Source of the DNA: an uncultured Ruminococcus sp.
Lineage (GTDB): Bacteria; Bacillota; Clostridia; Oscillospirales; Ruminococcaceae
DNA length: 14,090 bases
Direction of reading: 5' to 3'
Assembly (NCBI RefSeq): GCF_946187255.1
Contig: NZ_CAMHRZ010000065.1
Location: 1-14,090 of the forward strand
The translations under genes and the position numbers were made by a program. Every line of letters starts with the position of its first letter. Position 1 is the first letter of the stretch. The notes under the pieces are model-generated. The model searched no databases, was not told the DNA's origin, and saw only the letters and a list, made by a program, of their open reading frames with translations. Positions 8,199-14,090 of this stretch are shown here, piece after piece.

Positions 8199-10118
8199 TC
8201 AGTTTTCAAAGCTGTCAAGGTAATCCTTGATCTCACGCCTTGTAATGGCATCGATCTCGTCGCCCTTCTGCTTTTCGACGATCTTGTCTATCTTCTGATC
8301 GGTATTCAGCTGCTTTGCGAGATATACCAGCAGATTTCTGTACTCCGACCTGTCACCGTATTTTTTGAGCACTTCATAGCAGTCATTGGCATATCGCGGC
8401 TGCTTCGATTCATAGATCTTCTCCAGCAGCTCATAGCTTATGCACTTGCTGTCGTCCTTTATGCTCAGATCCGCAGTTGCGGTATATTCAGCAAAGTCCA
8501 TCAGCACCTGTCTGTCGGTATTTGCGAGCATCTTGTCAAAGCGCCTCCTGGAATATGTCTCATCGGGGATGAGTTCAAGCAGCTGCGCCAGATCCTCAGC
8601 TTCCTCCTCACTGATGCTTCTTATATCCTTGCTGCCGTTTTCGTTATAATAAAATTTATATATCCTGTCGTATATCGACTTTTTGCCGTCTTCACCCGTC
8701 GATTTCATCTGTTCCTCTGCCGCACGTCTCAAAGCGTCGTGCTTTGACACCTGATAGTTCGCCATGATGGTATCTATCTTACGCTCAGCAAAGTATCCGC
8801 CGAAGAAGTACAGAAATCCCAGAAAGCACAGCAGTGTTGCCAGCAGTCCCAGAAATACCGCACTTACCGTAAAGGAGTTGCGCACCCTTATATCATCGGT
8901 CCTCAGCACCGCAGGTGAACGCTCCTTGGCATCCATGAGATCATTTTTAAGTTGTTCGTAGTTGTGGTAATAATTCTTGTTCTTCTTGTCGAAGAAATCC
9001 GCCGTCCTTGATCTGGTAGCCTTTGTGATTATCTGCTCCAGCTTTTCGTAGTAATGCACCGATGCCAGCGAAAGATCGCGGTTACAGTAGGCTTCCTCGT
9101 TCAGCATCTCCTTTGTATCGAAGAAACGCTGATAATGATAGCCGTTCGAGAACTTCTTCTGATACACGGGGTTGTGCATATACAGCACGAATATATTGAG
9201 ACATTCCCATATAGTCGCACCCAGCGAGAAGATGTCGCTCTCGACTGTAAGACGGCAGCCGTCTTCCACATCATCATTGATATTAGCGGAAGAAAATTCC
9301 GCATATTTTACCTTTTCAAGATTATACGCCTCAGGTGCGGCATAACCTACCGTACCGTACTCTTCGGGGCTCTCGCTCCCGAAATGCACCGTGACATAAT
9401 CCTTTCCGTAATCCATATAATTCGCTCTGCCGAAGTCGATGAGCACCACCTCGTCACCCGCATTGGTTATCATGATATTATCGGGCTTGATGTCCATGTG
9501 CAGTATCCTGTTTCTGTGCATATACTCCAGCACATCGCACAGCTTCAGCGCGAAATTATATATCACCGCCTGAAAGCGCAGACAGAAGTCATTGTCCATG
9601 ACATAGCGCTCTGTCCTCAGCTTGTTTTCATGGCTGTAATCGTAATAGCCGGTAACTTCCAGCTTTGTCCTTGTCACCAGAGGATAGTCGCCGTATTCCA
9701 GGCAGAACTCCTCCAGCGTTTTTCCCTCGATAAATTCCTCCACCACGCAGAAAAAGCCGTGACGGTCGATATAGAATATCTCCTCGCCCTCAGCAACGTG
9801 TTCAAACTTGATAGAGAAATCACCTATATCCTCTATCAGGTCGTATATCCTTACCACCGATCGGCAGCCCTGAAGGTCGTTGAATATTTTAAGATCCTTG
9901 CTCTTGAAACGCCTGAGGATCCTGTCCTCAGATCCTCTGCGCTTGAATTTGAGAACACAGCTCATGCGGATATTTTCATTTGAGATACTCTCAGCCACTC
10001 TGATCCCTTTGTATACGATACTCTCGGTACCTCTTGCGATGAACCCGTCACCGTATCTGTATAGATCCTGATAGCTGGTATCTATCATATATGTGAATTT
10101 TGTTCCGTGTATCTGCAT
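8199..10118 (-). CDS. Transmembrane Ser/Thr protein kinase with outside helical domain; EssB/YukC-like layout
   Basis: A 639-residue protein. The kinase domain spans about residues 20-400. It has a glycine-loop-like ARGTESIVYKG (28-38), the ATP-anchoring lysine in CVLKF (K57) and a catalytic loop HMDIKPDN (207-214) with D209, K211 and N214. The metal-binding DFG is at 228-230, and GTVGYAAPE (255-263) closes the activation segment. The key residues are present, so it should be active, although HRD reads HMD, a non-RD form. One TM follows (about 415-442), then about 195 mostly helical, charged residues predicted to lie outside. No PASTA repeats are present, unlike PrkC/PknB. EssB/YukC of T7SSb has the same order of parts (kinase-like domain inside, one TM, helical domain outside) but its kinase fold is dead. 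I infer this protein fills or augments that slot. The ATG start has AAGGAG 12 nt upstream (10131-10136), and the gene follows the 58-residue gene by 24 nt. Confidence 0.88.
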   Translation of the reverse strand: MQIHGTKFTYMIDTSYQDLYRYGDGFIARGTESIVYKGIRVAESISNENIRMSCVLKFKRRGSEDRILRRFKSKDLKIFNDLQGCRSVVRIYDLIEDIGDFSIKFEHVAEGEEIFYIDRHGFFCVVEEFIEGKTLEEFCLEYGDYPLVTRTKLEVTGYYDYSHENKLRTERYVMDNDFCLRFQAVIYNFALKLCDVLEYMHRNRILHMDIKPDNIMITNAGDEVVLIDFGRANYMDYGKDYVTVHFGSESPEEYGTVGYAAPEAYNLEKVKYAEFSSANINDDVEDGCRLTVESDIFSLGATIWECLNIFVLYMHNPVYQKKFSNGYHYQRFFDTKEMLNEEAYCNRDLSLASVHYYEKLEQIITKATRSRTADFFDKKNKNYYHNYEQLKNDLMDAKERSPAVLRTDDIRVRNSFTVSAVFLGLLATLLCFLGFLYFFGGYFAERKIDTIMANYQVSKHDALRRAAEEQMKSTGEDGKKSIYDRIYKFYYNENGSKDIRSISEEEAEDLAQLLELIPDETYSRRRFDKMLANTDRQVLMDFAEYTATADLSIKDDSKCISYELLEKIYESKQPRYANDCYEVLKKYGDRSEYRNLLVYLAKQLNTDQKIDKIVEKQKGDEIDAITRREIKDYLDSFEN

Positions 10119-10142
10119 AAAGCTGTGCTGCTCCTTATCCGA

Positions 10143-10319
10143 TCAGTCTTCGTCTATCAGTCCGAGCAGATCGAATATCTTCACCCGGAATTTTTCCTCG
10201 ACCTTCTGCTCTGCTCCTGACTTTTTTCTCAGCAGGGCAGTATTCGCCCTGCTTTCCTCTTCCGCTTTAATATCTTCCTCGCGGGACTCGTCCGTACTGT
10301 TTACAAAACCGTTAGCCAT
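10143..10319 (-). CDS. 58-residue charged small protein between WXG100 and kinase genes
   Basis: The frame starts with ATG at 10317-10319 and ends with TGA at 10143-10145. GAGGAG at 10330-10335 lies 10 nt before the ATG and overlaps the end of the WXG100 gene, whose stop is 7 nt away, so translation is probably coupled. The protein is soluble and highly charged. An acidic first half (STDESREEDIKAEEE) leads to a basic patch (LLRKKSGAEQK), and the hydrophobic tail FRVKIFDLLGLIDED looks like a docking helix. I do not recognise it. It is shorter than the roughly 80-residue ubiquitin-like EsaB/YukD and does not resemble it. It could be a chaperone, adaptor or kinase substrate (it has an early Ser/Thr cluster). 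The good RBS, tight spacing and lack of any other gene in this slot support it being real. Confidence 0.72.
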   Translation of the reverse strand: MANGFVNSTDESREEDIKAEEESRANTALLRKKSGAEQKVEEKFRVKIFDLLGLIDED

Positions 10320-10326
10320 AACGGGA

Positions 10327-10665
10327 TCACTCCTCGTCGTTTGCCATCTTTCTGTTGTAGTTGCCTATCTCGGTATCCTGCTTTACAAACTCATCTCTGA
10401 CACTTGTGAGGGTGCCTTCGGTGATCTCCTTGATAGTTGCGGCAAGGTCGCCTATCTTTTCAAGTATATGGTCTGTCTCGTACTTGTACTCGTCTGCGCC
10501 TTCGCCCTGCCACTCGCCGAGGATATCGCTGTTTATCTTTTCAAAATCTTTCTTGATATTCTCAAATTCCTCAACGAGCGTGGGTGCCTTTGTCAGAAAA
10601 GCGGTTATCTTTGCTGTGTCCACCTTAATGAATACGCTGTCGTCAACTGTGAAATTGTCTGCCAT
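10327..10665 (-). CDS. WXG100-family (EsxA-like) type VII secretion substrate
   Basis: This 112-residue, all-helical protein has two long amphipathic helices around the W-x-G turn, here LGEWQGEGADEY with W52. Sequences of this family form helical-hairpin dimers and are exported by EssC-type ATPases. It is slightly longer than the usual 100 residues, with about ten extra residues before the hairpin. There is no signal peptide. The C-terminal stretch EFVKQDTEIGNYN resembles the end of firmicute EsxA-like proteins, and the actinobacterial YxxxD/E signal is absent. The ATG overlaps the TGA of the upstream ATPase gene by one base (TGATG at 10663-10667) and a GGAGG lies upstream, so the two are translationally coupled. 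It is the only WXG100 gene in view, so a homodimer is likely. Confidence 0.92.
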   Translation of the reverse strand: MADNFTVDDSVFIKVDTAKITAFLTKAPTLVEEFENIKKDFEKINSDILGEWQGEGADEYKYETDHILEKIGDLAATIKEITEGTLTSVRDEFVKQDTEIGNYNRKMANDEE

Positions 10666-12542
10666 CAGAAATCCTCCTCTTGTATCATCTTAAACTTTTT
10701 GAGGCTGTCCGCCTCCACGTCGTAATAATATCCGTCGCCCTTTTCACAGGCGGCGTAATCCGCTTTCAGCAGCTTTACGTCAAGGTCTCCGAAAATGGTC
10801 TTCTGACCTCTTTCCGATACGAACTCGGCTATATTGTCCAGCACGAAAGCGGTGTGTACCAATGTGTTGAACTTGTCGTTCATCTCGATATCGGACATTT
10901 TCTTGACATCCGAAAAGATGAATATATAATCTCTCTCCTCTGCGATATCCGAGAGTATCGGCATCACATATTCAAGGAACTGCTTGTTCTCACGCACCGA
11001 GCTGTATATCAGCTTGCTGTGCAGTACGAATACCGTCGGGTCGGGGGCTGTATCAAGGCAGCCTATGGGTACGTTCGGGTTCCTTTCCAGCACCGACATA
11101 TACTCCTTGCCCGTATACAGCATACTCGCATAGTTGCCCACATCCACACATTCCTCGTGTATATACCTTATCAGCTGCTGCATGGGTGAGAGCTTTGAGC
11201 CCTGCGGTATCTTCGGCTTGGGTATCTCCACTGTGGGCGGCGGCAGAGGTTCTGCCTTGCCCCCGAAAAATCCGTTGCCTGCCGAAGTCTTCATCGTCCT
11301 GCCCATCATCGCCGCCGCAGCGGTCAGTTCGGGCTCGGGCTTTTTCTCTTCCTCTTTCTCCAGCACGCTCCTGGATATATACGCCGAGATATACTCCGCA
11401 TCGGGGTACTTCTCTTTCAGCGGTTTCAGCTGATTTCGTCCGTCATCAAACAGCACCAGCTTGCGGTTCTTGTGCATCATCAGGCTGTTGACCATCCTTG
11501 CCAGCAGCTGATCCTGTCCCGAATTCCTCTTGGCATAAACCGCAAGGAAGCGTGACTCCCTGAAGTTCACCACTACAGGCTTGAAGTCCACATAGTCAAG
11601 TCCAACTGCCGATTCATAGTCGGGCTCGCGTATATCGCCTTCGCCGTCCAGCAGCCGGTAGTACTCCATCATGCCGAATTCCTGCGGGAAGATCTTGTAC
11701 TTTTCCACCTGACGCTCAAATACCTCATTGGTATCGTCGTAGGCAAACTTCTTGTGCAGATTGCGCTTGAAATCTCCCTTGTTTATATCCTCCGCAAAGC
11801 TGCAGTGTATCTCGTAGGGGGCGTTGATATTGTATGTACCCGTTATCTCGTAGTACTTGCCCCTGCGGTCTTTTTCGCGCAGCCTCATGGTAATATTTGC
11901 AAATCCTCTTCCGGGAATATTTCCTATACTCGACACCTTTGAACCGAAGACATCCGAGTACCTGTCATCCGAAAGGTTCAGCGCTATCTTCTGCCCCAGA
12001 TTGTTTATATAGGAACTCATACCCTTGTTTTCCGATGCCGTCACCACTACGGATATGCCCTTGGAGAGCCCGTCACGGCAAAGCCTTGCGAACTTCTCCT
12101 GATAACTCTGATAGCGCGGCTCATCCAGGAAGGAATTGAAGTTGTCTATAAAAAATGTTATATGTCTGGGCTGACCCGCCTTTTTTGAAGCGAAGCCCAC
12201 GCCCTGCAATACTCTTGTATTCTCTTTCAGCTTTGTTTCAAGTATCTTGAATACACGCTTGACGTACTCCTCATTGGAGTTGTCAAAATACGCCGACACC
12301 AGCGGCATAGCCTGGTATTCAGCCAGTGCCCCGCCGAAGTCGAGTATGAATATCTGCTCATTCTCCGCATTCATCTTCTTGTGGAGAATATTTATCATCA
12401 GCCTTATAAGATTGGTCTTGCCGCTCTGGGGCGAGCCGAATATCAGCACGTTGGAGCGCAGCAGATCCACCTCAAAGTCGGGCTGCTTCTGCAATATGGG
12501 AACGTCGTACTTTCCCAGCTGCATAATAATGCTTTCAGTCAT
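10665..12542 (-). CDS. essC: EssC second part: FtsK/SpoIIIE ATPase domains D2 and D3
   Basis: A 625-residue cytoplasmic protein with two P-loop ATPase domains and no TM. D2 (about 1-290) has a good Walker A, FGSPQSGKT (35-43), and a Walker B strand ITFFIDNF (128-135) where the usual DE is DN. D3 (about 320-625) is degenerate: the P-loop position reads YAKRNSGQDQ (336-345), lacking the GKS/T core, and the strand YIFIFSDVKKMS (539-550) lacks the Walker B acid pair. An acidic/proline-rich insert (about 394-448, with EKEEEKKPEPE and PLPPPTVEIPKPKIP) interrupts D3. In one-piece EssC, D2 and D3 follow D1 in the same chain; here they form a separate gene starting 3 nt after the D1 gene's stop. GGGAGGG (12553-12559) lies 10 nt before the ATG. 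It should work with the upstream protein to bind and export the WXG100 protein encoded next. Confidence 0.9.
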   Translation of the reverse strand: MTESIIMQLGKYDVPILQKQPDFEVDLLRSNVLIFGSPQSGKTNLIRLMINILHKKMNAENEQIFILDFGGALAEYQAMPLVSAYFDNSNEEYVKRVFKILETKLKENTRVLQGVGFASKKAGQPRHITFFIDNFNSFLDEPRYQSYQEKFARLCRDGLSKGISVVVTASENKGMSSYINNLGQKIALNLSDDRYSDVFGSKVSSIGNIPGRGFANITMRLREKDRRGKYYEITGTYNINAPYEIHCSFAEDINKGDFKRNLHKKFAYDDTNEVFERQVEKYKIFPQEFGMMEYYRLLDGEGDIREPDYESAVGLDYVDFKPVVVNFRESRFLAVYAKRNSGQDQLLARMVNSLMMHKNRKLVLFDDGRNQLKPLKEKYPDAEYISAYISRSVLEKEEEKKPEPELTAAAAMMGRTMKTSAGNGFFGGKAEPLPPPTVEIPKPKIPQGSKLSPMQQLIRYIHEECVDVGNYASMLYTGKEYMSVLERNPNVPIGCLDTAPDPTVFVLHSKLIYSSVRENKQFLEYVMPILSDIAEERDYIFIFSDVKKMSDIEMNDKFNTLVHTAFVLDNIAEFVSERGQKTIFGDLDVKLLKADYAACEKGDGYYYDVEADSLKKFKMIQEEDF

Positions 12543-12545
12543 CTG

Positions 12546-14090
12546 TCACAAACCCTCCCATTCGGTCTTGTCCATCACCGACTCAACGTCAGCCTTGAGC
12601 GGGTTGAGGAACAGCTGTATCGAAGGCTCGTAGCCGTCCTTCAGCGCATTTATCGTATTTATGATATAATTCAGCTGGTTATCGTCTTCATTGACGTTCT
12701 TGTTCTGCTTTGCCATTCTTACATTGTCGCTCTTGGAATTGTAGAAGCCTTCGTCAAAAGGACCGCATTCGGGTATCATCGTCACCTTAACGTCGCCCTT
12801 TATGGAAAGGTTCCTGTTGGCGCCTGTGTATGCGGACTGGAAGTACTCATATCTGCTTCCCGTTCCCACAAGTATGTAGGCTCTGCCGTGACCCGGCATA
12901 GTGGCAGCCGCCGCATCGGGAGTGCCTATCATATCCTTTGAAGCACTCTTTGTGGCAACTTTAAGGCATATCCTCGCCTTTGAGTTTACACGGATATCCT
13001 CTGTTATGGCGCCCTCGATATTCTGCGACACCAGTATGATATGAAATCCCAGCGTTCTGCCCACTCGTGCAATGGTGGTGATATCCTTGATAAAGTCGAT
13101 ATCATTGCTCTCGCTGGAAAATCTTTTCAGCTCCGTGAACTCGTCCACTATCAGCAGCAGGTGCGAAAGCGGCTTGGGCTCGGGGCTTTCGGGGTCGCAG
13201 GCTTTTATCCTGTTATCCTTGTTGATAAATTCCTTTTTGATCTCCGTGAGGGTCTTCTCACCGCTCAGTATCTGCTCACGGTATTTGAGCACTGTTTTGC
13301 GGGTCCTCATATAGGAGTCGATATTATCTGTATCCAGTTCCTTCAGTACCACCTCACGCCTTTTTATCTCGGCGTTCAGGGTCTCCAGGAAACGTTTGAG
13401 CATATACTCCGGGGCTATACCCTCAGCCTCACCTGTGGTATTGGTAACAGCGCCCACCAGATGCGGCAGGTTGCCCAGTCTGTCGGAGAAACCGCCGCCT
13501 TTCATATCCACCAGCATGAAGTTAAGTTCTTCGGGACGGTACTTCATGCAGCATCCGATAACGTAGGTTATCAGAGTTTCGGACTTACCCGAACCGGTAG
13601 TACCCGCCACCAGCCCGTGAGGTCCGTCGCCGTTCTGGTGCATATCCAGATAGGTCACACCGTGCTCGTTCATACCTATGGGCACGCTCAGTCCTTTGGT
13701 GATATCGTTCTTCGGGTCGTCCCAGTAGCTCTTGATCATGGTATACACCCTGCTCTTTGCGGGGTCGTCCGTTACTGAGTCCTTGTCAATGCCCCATATC
13801 TCGAACAGAGATACAACATCGGGCACCTTGCCGTTTTCAGCGATACGCTTGTAGTAAAGGGAACTCAGCTGCCTGTAGGCTATACCAAAATCTTCCTTTA
13901 CGTTCACCTTTTTCAGGGTGCTCTTCTGGTCGAGGGAGTCGAACTCATCCTTGAAAAGGTATTCGCTCTCGAAGTTCTTCTTTTCGACCATGCTGCTGGT
14001 ATCGGCAGCATTGCTGTTGTGTGCGAGAGTTTCTCTCGTCAGCACGTTATAGCGCCTTGTCAGCTCGCCCTTGATGTTGATATCATCGGT
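12546..14090 (-). CDS. essC: EssC first part: FtsK/SpoIIIE ATPase domain D1 (5' end outside window)
   Basis: The frame is open from the TGA at 12546-12548 to the right edge, giving 514 visible residues. The GTG at 14045 is internal because the reading frame continues beyond it. Visible residues about 70-115 (RQLSSLYYKRIAENGKVPDV) match the region leading into the first ATPase domain of EssC/YukBA. The Walker A is GLVAGTTGSGKSETL (near DNA 13575-13620) and the Walker B is HLLLIVDEF, both intact. VGRTLGFHIILVSQN and the MPGHGRAYILVGTG segment are typical of EssC/EccC D1, so this should be the active motor. The expected TM segments and any FHA domains would lie in the missing N-terminus. The protein ends after D1, with a short tail (SVMDKTEWEGL) instead of continuing into D2. 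The next gene starts after 3 nt. Confidence 0.92.
   Translation of the reverse strand, partial: TDDINIKGELTRRYNVLTRETLAHNSNAADTSSMVEKKNFESEYLFKDEFDSLDQKSTLKKVNVKEDFGIAYRQLSSLYYKRIAENGKVPDVVSLFEIWGIDKDSVTDDPAKSRVYTMIKSYWDDPKNDITKGLSVPIGMNEHGVTYLDMHQNGDGPHGLVAGTTGSGKSETLITYVIGCCMKYRPEELNFMLVDMKGGGFSDRLGNLPHLVGAVTNTTGEAEGIAPEYMLKRFLETLNAEIKRREVVLKELDTDNIDSYMRTRKTVLKYREQILSGEKTLTEIKKEFINKDNRIKACDPESPEPKPLSHLLLIVDEFTELKRFSSESNDIDFIKDITTIARVGRTLGFHIILVSQNIEGAITEDIRVNSKARICLKVATKSASKDMIGTPDAAAATMPGHGRAYILVGTGSRYEYFQSAYTGANRNLSIKGDVKVTMIPECGPFDEGFYNSKSDNVRMAKQNKNVNEDDNQLNYIINTINALKDGYEPSIQLFLNPLKADVESVMDKTEWEGL

Noticed and set aside
8199..8800. PASTA-type sensor domain on the kinase
   Set aside because: The outside region is helical and charged, without the beta-alpha-beta PASTA pattern or its repeats.
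9054..9983. 309-codon plus-strand open frame
   Set aside because: It lies wholly antisense to the kinase gene, whose motifs are clear. The translation has no recognisable domain and there is no promoter or RBS.
10327..10425. Missing YxxxD/E export signal in the WXG100 protein as an anomaly
   Set aside because: That signal is mainly actinobacterial; firmicute EsxA-like proteins commonly lack it, so its absence is ordinary here.
12540..12562. EssC split as a frameshift or nonsense error
   Set aside because: A proper RBS, start codon and natural C-terminal tail are present, and the break is exactly at a domain linker. Raw reads could still overrule this.
13041..13778. 245-codon plus-strand open frame
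   Set aside because: Antisense to the D1 ATPase region with intact Walker motifs; no independent coding signal.
1..14090. CRISPR array, tRNA/rRNA genes, insertion sequences or att sites
   Set aside because: No regularly spaced repeats, no tRNA-like cloverleaf, no transposase or integrase motifs and no flanking inverted repeats were seen on either strand.

Overview
The window looks like chromosomal DNA from a low-to-mid GC Firmicute. The predicted proteins remind me of anaerobic gut or rumen Clostridia such as Ruminococcus and relatives. That is an impression from protein style, firmicute-type WXG100/EssC genes and strong GGAGG-type ribosome binding sites; no rRNA or other marker gene is present to prove it. 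Coding density is high and almost everything is on the minus strand.

Left part (1-1905): a divergent pair. On the minus strand is the 5' part of a gene for a DUF4380-like (galactose-mutarotase-fold) protein that runs off the left edge. On the plus strand is an AraC-family regulator with an N-terminal cupin. The 431 bases between them hold two face-away sigma-A-type promoters, a pair of direct repeats exactly 21 bp apart that suits AraC-type binding, and a roughly 180-nt leader ahead of the regulator. The regulator ends in a strong intrinsic terminator. A second hairpin just beyond it closes the long operon arriving from the right.

Right part (1983-14090): one tightly packed minus-strand operon with gaps of -1 to 24 nt. 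In transcription order it encodes: an FtsK/SpoIIIE-type EssC ATPase fragment with the first ATPase domain (5' end outside the window); a separate EssC protein with the second and third (degenerate) ATPase domains; a WXG100 (EsxA-like) protein; a 58-residue charged protein; a membrane Ser/Thr kinase with a single TM and an outside helical domain; a small two-TM protein; and a 1934-residue signal-peptide/TM-anchored protein built of Ig-like modules.

Taken together this is a variant type VII (ESX/WXG100, T7SSb-like) secretion locus. Three things are unusual. EssC is cleanly split between D1 and D2, as in mycobacterial EccCa/EccCb. The place expected for the EssB/YukC pseudokinase-TM-helical protein is taken by a protein of the same layout whose kinase domain keeps its catalytic residues. 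The operon ends in a giant Ig-repeat membrane protein instead of a recognisable EsaA. I infer that the ATPases drive export of the WXG100 protein, the kinase couples assembly or export to phosphorylation, and the Ig-repeat protein projects across the cell wall. None of these roles is shown directly by sequence.
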